Below are positions 43,742 through 58,700 of a stretch of DNA of 64,000 bases, piece by piece; the first letter of the stretch is position 1, and each line of letters starts with the position of its first letter. The position numbers and the translations under genes are program-made. The stretch lies in the NCBI RefSeq assembly GCF_019399895.1, contig NC_091873.1, positions 7,181,501 to 7,245,500 on the forward strand, given 5' to 3'. This DNA comes from Cardiocondyla obscurior. Lineage: Eukaryota; Arthropoda; Insecta; Hymenoptera; Formicidae. The notes under the pieces are model-generated. The model was not told the DNA's origin. It made no database searches and saw nothing but the letters and a program-made list of their open reading frames with translations.

Positions 43742-46700
43742 CGAGACCCGTAGAACTTCTTTCCTCGGTCCCGTAAAATCACTATTGAACCTCGAGACAC
43801 CGTCTTACTCGACAGCTAAGTTTCTAAAGAGACGATCGCGAACGCTGTTTGACCACGACGCGATTCATCGAGCATACTTGTCGTCTCTCAATTCGCAGTA
43901 GCGCGCAACGTTGTTCACAGAGGTAACAATCGCGACTCTCGCCTATGTAATTAATTAATTAGACGATCTCCGAACGATTAGGCACGGGCGCGGGCGCGAG
44001 CACAGCTATACCGATGTTAGATTTAGCACATAAATTTAACGATATAAAGCTAACTTCAAGACCCGTACAGAAATGTAAATTTCCAAGCCGGTTTCGTCCC
44101 GCGTAATTATTTTATTGGAATTTTTTTATACAAAAGTAACGAAAAGTATTGGTTTTTATTTATCAGCAATTAACAAAGTCTAAAATTTTCGCGCTTATTT
44201 CGGGAATATTTATACGAGAAAGACTATGCACCGTTTAATTTTTTTTTTACGATCCACAGAATTACGGAAAAAAAAAAGACATGCATTTGCTCGCATATTT
44301 ATTCATCTTCCTTTTTGTAAAAATGTATATACTATATTTATATATATTAATGTAATTAACTAGTTGATATTTAAAATTTAAGTGCGTCAGTTATTGATTC
44401 GAAAAGTAGATTAAAGTTTACGTCATGAATGATTTTCATGATATAAATTTTTCTATTCTTTTCCATTCAACCATTTTCCTTCGCTTTAAATAAAACGTTC
44501 GTATCAAAGATACTTGGTTCCTTTTCTATAAAAAAATATCCAATCGATAGTCTCGATATTAACTCTATGAAAATTAAAATGTATCGTCGATTAAATTATA
44601 TCTTACATCTCTTAAGACACGAGACTGTTCGTTACATTTGTGCATTGTCGCATCCATTTATATTCTGTACTCGTCCACGCTCGAGCAAAAATGATTTGTA
44701 AATGTAGAAACGATTCGTAGCGAAATAAATTATTGTATATACGTAGAATACCGATATAAATACGAGTGGGTTTCTATCTTCAATATTTTTATCCCTTAGA
44801 TGATATCCTTAGCCATTTGACGGAGAACCTGTTGGTTTGTACCAATCAGAGTATGATTCAAGTAAATCTAGAAATTTTTATCTCTCGAATAAGTTTCGTA
44901 GGAGACGTTTGTATCACTTTTCTATATACCCTTCTACTACTTTCTTATCTTATTATACTTTATACCTACTTGTATTTCACGGAAATCTTTGAGCTTGAAT
45001 TTAATACAAAAAAAAAAAGTTATACCGTTGCAGAAAATTTCGTGAATGTTGCGCCTTCCTTCGGACTTGGTTTTTAAAATTAATTTGTAGCACGACTTTT
45101 GTTTCTTTATTTTTTATTAATTTCTTTTTTTTCAGCCAAAGCGAAGCTAAAGACCGAGATACATTTCTTACTGCGAAACGCGAATAAGTTTCGAACTCGA
45201 AATCCCGCAGCTAGAAGTACGTTGTTACGTTGCTTGTTACACTTTTGAAATACGCTACCAATATAAGTCATGTTCGGCGGGCGCTCGCCCGGGATACATG
45301 GACGGAGAGGCGTGTGTTTGTCAATTAAGTGGAAAAACGTGTTGATTTCACGCATGGCTCGGGATTACGGGCACAATAGAGATTGTTTAAAAGCGCTTTG
45401 TTGTCGGGAATGGGAAGCGCGGACCACCATGCCGCGTCGAACCGTGGCCGCGACCCATCCCGACTTTTTTCTTTTTTTTCCCTTTTTTTCTTTTTTTTTT
45501 TTTTTTTCTTACAACGTACCGGCCACCTTTCTGCGCTCTCTTTCCATGAGAGTCTGTGTAGCGTGCGTAATAAAAAGGATTATCCGTAATTTCTGCCTCT
45601 AATGGAGACGGGGAAGATTTAATAAGGGCTACCTCAGCGAGTCACGCTCGTTGGTGGGTCTCGTTGCGTCCCGAGATACATTTAAGAAGAATAAAACCGA
45701 GGGTGCGGGGGAGTGTGATAGTTCTTGATACGTCGTTTATTCCTATCGCGTCTCTAATAATCTACTAACACGATAGAGCAATTGGGAACACATTTTTACA
45801 CAAACATATAATTTGTAAACATATATTTTTTAGATATATTTCTCTTTTTAATTTTTTTGCATCCGAGTCTATCAACGTCTTTAATTGGTCTTGAATTATT
45901 TTCAACATTCTCGTAGAATTAATTCAGATCGAATTATAACGAAATTAATCACGCTTTGCCCGTCGGTTCTGTACTTTTTTTATCTCAAATTAAAAAAAAA
46001 CGAAATAAGCCGATATATTGATAATGCACAACTGTACAAGAGGCTGCGATTAATACTTTCCATTGAAAACGATTTATGGACAACAGTCGCAATAGTATTC
46101 AACGACGGCGCATTGACCTCGTATGATCAATCGTTACGCTCTACAAGTACGTGAATCGATTATCATTAATAAAGCTCGTTAAAGGTAGCGCTCGACAAAC
46201 AACGTCGGTGGGTATAGCTCCTCGTCTAGAGGTTATCTGAACGAGCGACAGTTCGGTTTACGTCAACTAGCAGTTCGATATTTAGCGTGCACTGACCGTA
46301 TGGCGTGCATACGCCATAAAATATTTAGACGTGAGCATCGCGCGATGGTGTGAACATGATATCTACTTCTTCAACTTGTTTCTTCGAGCGGAATCGATGC
46401 CGCTTGAAAATTATAAATTACAATATGAAAAGAGACGAGCGAATTAAAACTAGAAAAAACTAGAAAAAAAAAGAAAAAAGTAATTATTGAAAGATTAATT
46501 TAATCCGTTTGTACGCTTTCTTCTTTTTTTTTTTTTGTCAACCGACGTCTTACTTGTAAAAAAAAAAATATATTGCGAGAAGGGTTTGAATTCTAAGTTC
46601 CTTCGGAGAACTTTAACTTTAATTCTGACTGCAGTTAAAAGCGTTCGGAAGTAAATGTTGGTGAATTTAAACGAGAACGTTTCGCACACGTGCGCGTTAT

Positions 46701-49700
46701 TATGTTTAAAAATCGACGCGCGAGAGAATCAAAAAAAAAAAAAAAAAAAAAAAAATGAATGCCGAAAGTCAATCAATTATCCGATTAGCGGTGGATTGCG
46801 AATGTGCGTTTGCACTCGGGTCTTTATGTGCGCCATTATACCGCCGGCTCGAAACGCGCGGACTTAACAAGGCCTCGAGTAAACTCGTACGAAGAAAAAC
46901 GAAGCCGAAGGATCGAAATCGAACGGCGACGAAGGTACTGGCCACGAGATAGAAAGAGACAATTAGAATTACCGTCCTCCGCTTCTTTTAGTTCTCTACT
47001 TTTCGCTTCCCCTCGTTCTCTTGCGCTTCTTTTACTCGTTGTACCTTACAATTTGTCCGTCTTTTGTTGCTGGCGGTCGCGCAATGTGATTGTACCGCAT
47101 AACTCAGTGATAATGTTCAACGTATTACGCGCAGTTAAATCGATAAAACCTAACTTATTATTAGACGAACGTTTCGGTTGAGAAATAGAACAGAGAGGCT
47201 GCTCCAGATGATTTTTAATGATGGACCTATTCGAGCGAATGTTAAAAAAAAAAATAAAATAAAATAAAGATAAAGATAAAAAAAAAACAGGTAGACATTT
47301 GATAAAAAATTATTCGATACGAATTTATTAATATTGATATCTAGCTAAATCTCTCTCATGCATCTGAAAATTGTAGGTTTTCAAAGTTATACGATCTGAA
47401 GCAGTCTTAAACAACTGCGTGTCGAAATTTTCATGCCCGATGTACATATACGTGTCGGATCCGCGTTGAACGAGAGGAGTTCGTTGCGCTTTCGCGTTTT
47501 GCAAGTAAACAAAAGGCGCAACGGAAGCGACGGAAACCTCAAATGATTTGACGAAGAAGGAGAATTCGGTTAATTTCGCCACGGCACGCCACGGCCAACC
47601 TCTCGATCTTTTGTAGCATAACGCGAGTATCCTCGTGCGAGTACATTCTCCCGCGGGGTTCCTTCGCTTCGGAGAGCTCCGCAGGAAAACTTCCCTCGTA
47701 AAACACGATACGTTTCAACCCCGGTCAGATTTCCATACCGACTATATCGATCCACTTTTCTAAATTAAATATCATAATTTAATTACCTTTCGGGATTTTT
47801 ACTTTTACATTTTTTAAACGGTAATATAAAAGGACCAACTACTTAAATAAATTTTAAAAACCTTGCAAAAGATAAAAAGAAAAAAAAAAAAATGTTGCGA
47901 CTCCAAATAGAAACAGAGCTTTTCACGTGTCGAGTCTTTATATTAAGTACGTTATTAGTATCAGAACGAGGGGAAGCGACCACACCGCGTTAGTTGATGC
48001 GATAAAGTAAGCTTCCGGAGCCGCCTCGCTTGACGATTCCCTCGTCGGAGAAACGGACGGTCCGGCGAAGTGAACGTCTAATAGGAAACGCGTAAGAAAG
48101 AGTGAGGAGAGCTCCTGCTGCGGGGTTTTCGGTGAGATGTGCATCGTGGCGTTGGGCGAGGAAGCCGCCTCTAGGCCGCGCGTCGGCCGGAAAGATGTGC
48201 GAGAGAGCCTCGGAGGTACAAGACAAAGATGAAAAGATGAAAGGCATCCCGCCTTCAGCCACCGCCGGCGCGGCGCGTTGCTTCTGCCGCCTTCTTCGTT
48301 GCTGCTTCTCGCGCTGGCGCGGTGTCTGGTCATCAACACCTGAATCCCAAGAGCGTTTCTCCTCTCTCGGTTATCCTCCATCCTTCGGCTCTTTCTCTTT
48401 CTCTCCCGCGCTTTCTTCTCCTTCGATCTTTCGCTCCCTCTTTCTTTCGCGCTTGTCTTTGTTCCTCCTCGATCCACGCTCGCGCTCGTTTCGTTCCCTC
48501 AGCCGTCGCCGCGTCTAGCCTTAAGGTACTCCAGGGCCAGTTTCTCTCTACCTCTATTCGGGCCTCCTTCGCCCCCTCGACACCCTCGAAACGTTCCATC
48601 TCTCACGTACACAGACGTATCCAAGCGTATCCGCGCGATGTACGTGCACGTGCACATGCACACCCCGCTTCTCTCTTCTTCGCTCTCTCTCTCTCTCTTT
48701 CTCTCTTCTTCTCATTCTTTCTGTAACTAACGCGGCGTAATCTAGGCCCGACTGATGGATGGAATTCCTCACCGAGAGGTGCCTCCGCCGCAAAATCGAA
48801 CCAGAAAAAATTGCCGACGGACCGAATGCTTTAACGCCGCTTTTGTTGTCCGCTCCGCTCCACGCCGCGTTCCGATCCGAGCTAAAAGGGCTAACCGCTT
48901 CGGCGCTCGCGGCCAAATTTCGCGACGAATTCGAAACGGTGCGGTGCAACGGCGGCGTGAGGTGGGAACGGGAACGAAGGTCCGCGAGATGATCGCGGCG
49001 AAGTTGAGAATAAAATCGATATCGGTGCCTGTGCCATTGGCATGAGCCCTAGTTCGAACTGTAACGCCGAAGAAGCAAATGGCTTTTTAGACGTACGCAC
49101 ACGCGCGTATTTCGGGGGTGCGCGGACATGCATGTATGCGCGCGTATGTATAGGAGCGTGCAGTCAAAGCGAACGCGCCCGAAGGCACACCTGTGACCAT
49201 CGAGAGCCACGCTGTCTGGAAGTCCCGGTCGCCCATTCTCGTTTCGGCGTGGCCCCTTTTACCAAGGCTTCTCAAAAAGGAAAAGAAAAAGAAAAAGGAA
49301 AAAAGAAGAGGGACCGAGAGATAGGCGAGAGAACCTCCGACCGGCCGATGGAGAGAGGGTTTATTAATATTGTGGGATCGCCGCTCGCTCCGGGCCCCGC
49401 GCTGAGTGTCTATACGAAAAGTAGGCATATTTTATATCGCCGAAACGCATCGAGTGTTGACTCGGACTTTGAATACGTCGGCGAATATCGGCGCGCCTTG
49501 TGTTCGGCTTAACTACCGCGCAGCCCACAATCAGATCCAGATCGCTTTTACTATTGTTACGCTCGGATATTTATGATCCCCGAGCTACTTCGAGCGCAAT
49601 CTGTCAACGTATATTTCGCGTTGGATTTTATGCGGGCGTAAAATTTAAAATTGTGATTAGATTGACGCGGCTATTTATTTTATTATTATTACTTTATTTT

Positions 49701-50000
49701 ATTTTATTTTTTATCGTATATTAAATTTTCCGCCCGCTTTCAGCTTTCTCGTCGTTATCTTTGTCAATTTTGAATTTCTTTTGATGAATAATACATCGCG
49801 CTATTTAAATTCATTTCGAGATTATATCAGCTACATAATTACGTCCTCAAGATTCATTTAATTATATTAATGAATCTCGTAGTTCGAACCGCACCGATAA
49901 TTTCAATATTTTCATGTAGGTTTGTTATATTTTATAAGTGGATAGAATGAATCGGAACACGCTAAGTTTCTTTTTTTTTTTTTTCTTTATTATTTGCAAG
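43742..50000. other. Gene-free flank right of FoxB, part 1
   Basis: No coding region is supported. Notable contents: AT-rich 3' flank to about 45 kb, a poly-T tract near 45470-45510, a pure A run at about 46730-46755, an 8-bp-arm hairpin at 46297-46316, and pyrimidine-rich CT stretches at 48.4-48.7 kb. Many overlapping open frames on both strands reflect GC-rich, low-stop DNA and contain Arg/Ser/Pro-rich translations without domains. Confidence 0.5.
46297..46316. repeat. Short perfect hairpin
   Basis: TATGGCGT, loop GCAT, ACGCCATA. The stem is eight base pairs. It may be chance or a dyad binding site. Confidence 0.5.
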
Positions 50001-51891
50001 TACTTAAATCTACATTACATACTTGTGCACACGATGGGAATACTTATCGTTGAAAATGGATTTCTCGCAATTTTTATTTTTCTTCGACTAAATAGCGTGT
50101 CATTATCCTCGAAATAATCAACTTGCGGCTGGCTACCGGCTTCTTTCATTGGTCTCCGAGAGTACTTGGACTACTTTCGGCTCGATCCTCGTCGCGTAAA
50201 TCGCAAATGCGTTGTTCGTAGAGCGCACCGAGCGAAAGGTCAGGATAGGTAGATAGGACATCGAAGCGTACACGGAGGCGGGAGCATGAGTGCCGCTCGC
50301 GGTTTGGTTGGCTGAATGCGAATCATGCCAGATGTTGGAAGAAAGGCGGCGCGCGCTCGCACTCGGCACTCAAATGTGGTTGGATTATTGAGGAAAACTC
50401 TTGCCCGCTTTGCTCGTCGTCGTTCTCGTAAAGTCGACAATGTAGCTCGCGCAACGATTGCCTCAGATTGCTCGAGGAAGCATCGAACGTCGCCGGCGCG
50501 CGGGCGCGCGTTTGTTTGGGGGTTTACGGTATCGCTCTTTCGTTCCCCCTCGCTCCCCTCAGCCCCTTCGTTCCGCGACGGCCCGCAGAAGGGCTCCACG
50601 GGGTTGAAACGATTACACCCTACACATGTTCGGGGTTAATGGTACGCGAATATTACATTCGCATTCGAAACACTCCCGACAATAAGGGTGGAGAGAGCGC
50701 CGTAGTGGTTTGGCACTGGTATGGGAAATCTCGGCCCGACGCCGGGAAATCGGGGGAGACGGCGAGGGGGAGGAGAGAGGATCGTCGAATAAGGGGTGCA
50801 ACGGAGCCGAGACTATGATCTATCAGGCGCGCTGGAACCACTGAAACTGCCAGAACTTAACGAGCCGATACATTACGTTGCGCGATATCTCACAACGGAG
50901 AATACGGCGAGGCCGACCAGACGACGTCGCGTCGCGTCAAAGTTTCCGATTTATCTCATCTCGTGACGCACGATGTGCGTCGCGATAACGGAGATATTCC
51001 CGGCTCGGCTTAATGACGACCCTTTCGCGATCGAAGGGCCAAATCTAGCGACGCGACTTCTCGACGATGCGCGCGGCTTAAATCTCTTGCGGCCGTCGCG
51101 CCGATTCCGCCGGGAAGGTAACTAAGAGCGGCGAAATATAATTACGTAGTGGCGACGCGAGAACCCGGAACGGAACGCGTCCTCGCGGTGTTTCCGCGGC
51201 ATTTCCTTACATATATTATAGTATACATACTATAGGCAACGCAGCAGCGAGCGTAACGATCCCGATAACAGCGCTCGTTAATCGTCCCATCCATCGTGCT
51301 TTAATTATACATCCGTGACGGATGTTCTTTCGCAAGTAGGCCCGCCGGGGCTCGGCCGCGGCTATAAACTCCAATGCTATAAACTAATATTTCGCAGCGG
51401 TGCGCATCGTTTCCTGGACGATTTCCTGTGCCTTTCCCTTGCCAATGAGCGTACTCCGCAGAAAGAGCGCTCTTTCTGACCATCGTGGAACGAAATTACC
51501 GTAACAACGTAGTCGACGTAGGCGGAGACGATCTCGGTAAGCGAATGGTAGCCTACTTCAACCGCAGTTTTTTTTTTCTCTCTTTCTCTCTTTTTTTTTT
51601 TCTTTCCCCGTTCCGCTCGTACACGAGCGACCGGCGGGACGAATTCGACGAACTCGCGACTTACAATAAAGCGATCATTGCGAATAAAATTTTAGCGTAC
51701 CGACAACGTCAAAATAGTTCTGTTAACGCTGAGATTCGCGAGGAAGAAAAAAAAAAACAGCCGCGTAAAAGATTTATTAATCCAAAGAGGAGAGAGTGCC
51801 TTCGCGAAATCGTCTTTCGCGACAATTGAACTCGTATCGTTTTAAATTCAGGATCAAGACAGGCGAACAGGCAAGACTAGCAAATTAAATT

Positions 51892-51929
51892 TCCAGACCT
51901 GGACCGAAGCTAGCTCCTACGATTCCCAT
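51892..51929. repeat. Dispersed repeat core, copy 2
   Basis: Contains TGGACCGAAGCTAGCTCCTA and GATTCCCATA, matching copies 1 and 3 in the CCGAAGCT core. Confidence 0.5.
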
Positions 51930-53059
51930 ACTATGTACCTACTGTATAACATAAGTTTCTCGAAAAGAAATTAATTTTACCCTCGCTCAAAAAATAATCG
52001 CGGCGAGCTCCTGCGCTAAATAATAAAAGAAAAAAAAATAATAAATTCCCTCGAAATTAATTCCGCAAAGTTAATCCCTTAAGGGGGATAATATTCTCCG
52101 GTCGGCGCGAAACGCGACGCTTTTGTCCACAGGAATCTTGGCGGGCGCGAGGCACGAGGGTTGACGAAGGGGGCACGATATGTTTTGCCGGCGCGTTCAC
52201 CATCGTGTCGAATCAGCACCGAGGGCTGGAATCGGCAGCGCAACGGCGGTACACGGGGCGATACACACAGGCGCGCGTGTATTACGGCCAGGGGAGAAAC
52301 GGGAGTCCATTATATTCGAATTACGAGCGCGCTTCGGGGTGACATTGTACGGATTGCACCTCGCGTCTATCTCTCCCCTTTTCGACGTAAGGGAAACGGG
52401 GGGAGAAACTCTCGTACGCCTCTCGCGTCTCGCCTCTGCGAAAACGCCCGTAACAAATCGGCCAATGAATCGAGCGGTTATATTTAAAATAAATCGCCCG
52501 TAGCCCACTATTCGTCATCAATCGCCCGCGACGGTTTACGGCGGCGAGAACGATTCGAGGGACGACGCTTTCGGCCGACGTTTGTTAACGTCGTTAATCG
52601 AGGCACGTCTTGGCGTTATTCAGCGACTCCTCGATACCTCCGAGCTTAACGCAAATACGACGGTACAGCGATGTACCGAACGCATACCCCAGATGTAATT
52701 TCTAAGACATTTGTTACGCACGCGAGTCAGTGAAGAATCGCTACGGGATGAGAACTATGAGAAATTGGAGCGTTCCAATTAAATAGCCTTTTAATATATT
52801 AGACATGTTTAAAAAACGTTAGTCTTCCTTCTTTTTTTTTCAATTATTTTTTTTGATACTTATGCTCAGTCCAAATAAAAAAAAAAGTATCAGGTAAAAA
52901 TATTAAACAGATTTGCACCGTAATAAATCTCGGATGAAACAAAGAGAGGCTCGCGTGATAATTGAAGAGTTTCGTTCGATCATTAATTTGCCGATTAAAC
53001 TAGACTGCTTTACGCGTTTACTAGAAGCATCGGGGAGGTGGGACTTGCACGTACGCCCC

Positions 53060-53060
<1 letters not shown>

Positions 53061-53091
<31 letters not shown>
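53061..53091. repeat. GACGGC microsatellite
   Basis: About five tandem GACGGC units followed by GGTGGCGGCGGC. It lies in a short open frame that I do not support as a gene. Confidence 0.7.
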
Positions 53092-53092
<1 letters not shown>

Positions 53093-55764
53093 GTGGCGGC
53101 GGCATTAGTGAAACGTACATACGAGCTTGCAAACCGCGACGGAAACCTACAGCGTACACAAAGAGCGCATTAGCCCTGGCCATAAAATAAAATAGCTAGC
53201 ACCCATTCCCCTATTCTCTCCGTTTACGGGGCTGTGGGGAATCCAGCGTGAAGCGCGCGCGCTCGCTCGCTCGCGTTCACGCTCGTTCCCTAATGCACCG
53301 ACTTATTTACGCACACGCGTACACGCACGCATCCGTATCCGAATCTATGAGCGCGGGCACGGGCAACCGTAAACGAGTTATGTAACGTGTATTCTCCTGC
53401 CGTGCGCGCGTTGCGCGGCAGTGTACATACGTGGAGGCCCAAGAGCCGGCCATTATTACCGGGTCTGCCGCGCCGCTCCGCTCCGCCGTGCCGCGAAAGA
53501 TGACGACGGCCATTTTGCGCGGGCAACGTCCGTGACGACGCGTACTCGGCCGCGTCGGTTGGTTAAAAGAGAAACAATTAACTTCCCACCCGGACTTGGT
53601 ATTCTTTCAATTTCCCGTCGGGATACCCTGCCCGCCGTCACCGCCACCGCCACCGTCACCCGTCTTGCGAGTTTGAGCGGTCTCGTGACTCGCGTCGTAC
53701 AAGGGGGCGATACGCGTCGCGGCGCGTCTATATGGCGCGCACCGCTCCTTTTCTTTTTTTTTTCTTCTTCTTCTTCTTTATTCCCGGGTCTTGTGAAAAA
53801 AGGAAAAAAAAAACGCGGACACACCGCGCGACGACCAGGCAACGAGAACGACGACATAGTCGAAGAGGGATGGAAAGAAAAAAAAAAAAAAAATCTCGAG
53901 TCATCGTAACCCCTGAAAGAGGAACCGGTCTCCCACCTCGAACATCGGCATCTTTTATTATTATATTTCTTCGGGCATTGTTATTAATTCTTCACGGCGG
54001 GGGCGCGGTTAAGAGCGTAAGCTTGTCACGTTCGAGGATCCGTGACCCACCCCCGGTCGCCCGAGAAAGCGCTGTGTTTGCAGAATTCATTGAATCATTG
54101 CCATTCCGCGTGGCACGCGCGCGGTCACCGAGCCTCGTCCCGGTTTCCCCGTCCGCCGTCGAAAGGGGGAGCGATTTTTCAACGGGTGATCTCTTCCCTT
54201 CCTCCCCCGCGAAACTCGCGGGGGAAAGCCATTCGTGAACCCTCGAAAGCTGTCAGGGGGCGCGGATTCGACATAATTGCCGCGCGCCGCTCTGCCTTTT
54301 GATAATTCATTCCTAGTAATTACGATAAATCAGCTCGGATACGCCCCGGCGAAATGGGAGATGAGTCCTGAACAAGATCTTGGTCGCGCGTTACCGACGC
54401 GAGACCGGAACGAAAGGTAGTTTGTCGTAACTTCCCACGCGATTACGTCTGATCGACACGCTACTCCGTTTCTTCCTTCCTTTTTTTTTTCTTCTTTTTT
54501 TTTGTTTTCTTTTTTTAATTTTGTTAGGGGATTCCACGGACCTACTGCGAACGTGCACGATTAGCGTCTTTAATCATCTCTTGGAAAATCCAAAGTTTCA
54601 ATATAATTTCGCGTTGGAAAACTACATAAATAATACGTCGTAGACATGATTGCAGGTGCTTGTTATCGGATACGCGAGCACGTCACGTCAAACTTTCGTC
54701 GAAATACCGGCAATATATTTGATATCCGTCGAAATTGCCAGTACATACCGCACGCGTTTAATATTCCTCAGCACTTTTCGAATAAATAAATTCGCGGCGC
54801 CGATTCAACGAGAGATTATTTAATTAAACGTACATTTTTTCCCCTCTAATCTCAATGCACGAAATCATAATGCGCCGGAATAACAATTCACGTTATGAAC
54901 GGCGGGATCGGGTGGAATTCTCAGAATTTTACTACGCATATAAGATAATTCAGAAACAAAAGAACGTTGCTTCTAGTCGCACGATTCAATGTTATTGTAT
55001 CAACGGCGGTAGCGTAATGCCATGAAATTACACGGCCGTGTAATAGCGAGGCATCTCGAAGACGGCCGAGTCGAGAGTTACTTTGGCTCGTTCCCCGAAA
55101 GAGCGCATGAAAAAGAAATAATCATAGATGCAACGGGAGAATCGGGTCGCGGGTAAAGTGCGTGCGCGAGGAACAATGGCCGCCGGGGCGGAGGTACTCC
55201 TCAAGCACGTTAATTTGTGCGCTTTATATGTATATGCATGGCGAATGACATGTCTCGCAGTGAAACAAGCGGATCGCGGCATCCTGCGTTCGTGTAATTA
55301 CATCTTAAACATTCGACCTAAACGCGCGCACGCGGGAGAGAGAGAGAGAGAGAAAAAGAGATTGTCGCCATTTGTTCCTCCGTCGAGTTTTTCTTTTTCC
55401 CTTGCGAGAGATGGAACTCGTAATAAAGAACTTTGTACGTATCTATTTGCTCCCTCTGTTGATTATTGCGCTACAAAGTCCGGGTCTTCGAAGCGTGGGG
55501 TATACTCAAAGACGCAGTTACGAATAGATATGCGGAGCTTGCACCTTAGTCACGTCGTAATTCTTTAAAGTTTCGTACTTAAATGTTCGTCGTTACGTCT
55601 CAAGCCGCGACACTCGCGCGTTAATGTTTCCAGGCGGAGAGCATCGATAGATTCATTTAATTCGCTGGTAGCGGCGTTACGATAAGGTAATTCGTTTCTG
55701 GAGAAGGCAGCGAGGCCGAAATGACAAAAGGGGGCGGGAAAGGCAGATGGGCAGACTAGCGAGA

Positions 55765-55790
55765 AGGAAGGAAGGAAGGAAGGAAGGAAT
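55765..55790. repeat. GGAA microsatellite
   Basis: About six tandem GGAA units. GGAA repeats can bind ETS-family factors in some animals; there is no evidence of function here. Confidence 0.7.
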
Positions 55791-58700
55791 GAATAAAGAG
55801 AAAGAGATTTTCGAGGGGCCGCGCTTACGAGGATCAAAGATTACTCCGGTCGGTTCGACATTGTTGCGAGCGAGAAACGGCCCGGGCACGGTGTAAAAAA
55901 GAAAGGGAGAAGAGAAAACACCTAGAGTCCGGCATTATAACGAGGCTTATTATTTACGCTGATCATTATTTTGACGGCGCTGATCGGCCACCGTCCATCA
56001 CTTTCGTTCCTCCTCTCGTTTCTCCCCGCCATTCTCTTTTCTTTCAAGATCCCGCTCTCCGCCGCGGATCCCTCGCCCTCGTCCTCCCTCCGCCGCAAAC
56101 GGCCCGCTCTTTTATTATCCTAAAACTCTTCGTAAGTGTCACGGCCGAGACCGATATCATAAATTCGCTGCCGCTCGAAAGAATCACCGTAAAACGAGCC
56201 TCTCTCAGCTAGGGTAGAGTACCGAGTTATTAATTAATTGCACGTCCGCTTGTGAGAAACGTTCGTTTTTACCGTTCGCCCTCGCGGAATCGGCCGCCCG
56301 CGCCAACGAGATCGTTAGGCATTTCGCTGATTGTAATCGTTAAGTCCATTGCCGCGTGAGAAGCCGAGATGTCGAGCTTGTTACGTGCTCGATTGTTGTC
56401 ATTCTCCCATGCCATTTTAAATAAAATTGGCGAAAATTAATTATCCGCTACCGATCGCGAGATTTTTATTATTCCACGTGGAACGATGGAGTTGGAAAAT
56501 CTCTCAACCGAGACGTCGCGGATTGATATTTGCATCTTTACAACGCTGTACCGCACGTAATTTACTCTTACTTCTTCGACGTGAAAGAAAACTGTTTTAC
56601 ATGGCATTTAATAATTTTCAGCAATAAACTACAAATGTACACGCGCGTATTAAATTGTTCTTTCAAGCGTAATTCGTACAAGAAACAGTCCAACGTCGGC
56701 GTAATTTTTTTTACGCTATCGCAAAAACATGAGAAAGTTCAGTTTAGGATAAAAAAAAAAAAAATTAGTTTAGATAATAAAATGTCCGAAATGTTCGAAC
56801 GTCCCGCGGAGAAAACTCGTCACGCGAAGCACAAAAGTGCTACGACTTCGCGTTAATTTTTCCGTCTTTCGCAAAAGGCGAAAGGCCGCGGGAGCACCGA
56901 AAAATATAAAAAGGTGAAAACACGAGGAATCCGCAGGTGCCCTTAGGGCTTCGTCGACAAGAAGTAAAAACGCGCGAGCGGTTTTTTATTCTCCGAGGCG
57001 TGGTCGCCGTGATTGCGCGTTCATTTGTCAGAACATAAACGGTAAAACCGGGTTAGCGGCCGTTCTTTTGATTCGGGCCTCCAACATTCCTCATATTACA
57101 CCGCCGCATCCCGTCGGCGAAAATTAACTAGTTAGAGCTTTACAAAATGTATACGCGCGCGATACAAATACGCGATAAGCAGCACGAGTGTCCGACGGAT
57201 TGTTTCGATATCACTCGGCAGCGTGAAACGAGATGAAATCCTAAGATAAAAAAAAAAGAAAAAAAAAAAAAAAAGAGCCGTCAACGATATTATGAAAATG
57301 GAATTTATTTCATCGCGGATATAAGTTGCGATCGGAGATAACGATAACGATTACGACGTGGTAGGAACTATGAAAAAAATACCATTAATAGTAACGATAA
57401 TAACGGAGGTAATTACTATTACGCGGGATCCATTACGAGCCCTTAGGATCAACGGATCGCGTGCGTCCCGACGCTATCTGATCGTTACAAATACAAATAA
57501 CGGCGTAATAGGTATTGCGTGTGTGCATTGATAACGTTCCTATATAAACGAGTACTTGTTAGTACAGCCAAGCGAGTTGTAATACGACAAGTGAGGAAAA
57601 ATTTGCGAGCTATCTTCTGTTTTCTTCTACGATCCCAAGTTGTAAAAAAAAAGAAAAACTACCCGAAGGAACGAAATCATTGGATTGGAAAAAGTTTCGC
57701 GGATACGTAACGCCAAAAGCGGCGTTTCAACACTTGTATTACTCGCGGCAAATTTACGCTGCGATATAAAGTTTCGCTCTAAATAAAATAAGTGGCGAAT
57801 AAAAGAGGCCTCGCGAGACATTATCAAAATTCATCGAAATCGCCTCGCTATTGGTACCGACAAGATCGGCGAGATTATATAGATCTTTATCGAAGAGATT
57901 CCCCGGTCGCATCTAGAAGCGCGCCGCAGCAAAAGAGAGAAGCTCAAGGCGTGATGATCCTCGAATGGGTTTCTGCGGGCTACATGGATTCGTAATAGAT
58001 ATCTCGTAAATAAAGTTCTCGAACGGGGCACTATTAGACGTATATAGCACGTAATCGCGGCGCGATCGGAACCAGGTCTCATTATACGCACGGGTATTGA
58101 GCCGAGCTACTTAAGCGAGGGAGGAAAGGAGAAAGAGAACCCGGGCGGTGGTGGCGATGGCGATGGTGGTGGTGCGATTATTGGCCGGCGGGGAGACGAG
58201 GGAGGAAGGTGGACGGAGGCGAGCGAAGAGGATCGAAGGGTATACGTTTACGACATACGTTGCCGCAGCCCGTGCCGAGGAGGATGAATCCTAAGCAATT
58301 TCTCGCTGGTCGGGGCTCTTTGATGCTTTGAACTCTCACCGCGCTGACCGATCCTCGCGCTGTAATCACGCGGAGCTTTGCCACGCCCCGAAAAACACCT
58401 CGGACCCCGACGTTTCGTCTCTCTCTTTCTCTCTGCCTCCACCTGAAACCCCCCTTTCCCCTCCTCCCTCCTCGTCGGCCCTTCACGCGCGCCCGCGCTC
58501 ACGCGCTACCACCTTCTTCCCTTCTCCAACCCGTTGTTTCTCTCGCGGCCGCGCCAACTCTTTGCCTACCTCCTCTATCACCTTGACTCATCCCTCTTCT
58601 CCCAACCGGCCCCCCCCCTCGCCGCCCCGCTCGCCCGACGTCCTCGCTCTCTTACGGACTCGTAATCTCACCCGAGGAATCTGATTATTCTAAACTCTCG

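Larger units (their letters stand above)
50001..57000. other. Gene-free flank, part 2
   Basis: CpG-rich with AT-rich islands. It contains a dispersed repeat copy (51892-51929), a GACGGC-type repeat (about 53061-53091) and a GGAA repeat (about 55765-55790). No RNA gene or protein domain is recognised. It could hold FoxB enhancers or untranslated exons of a neighbouring gene. Confidence 0.45.
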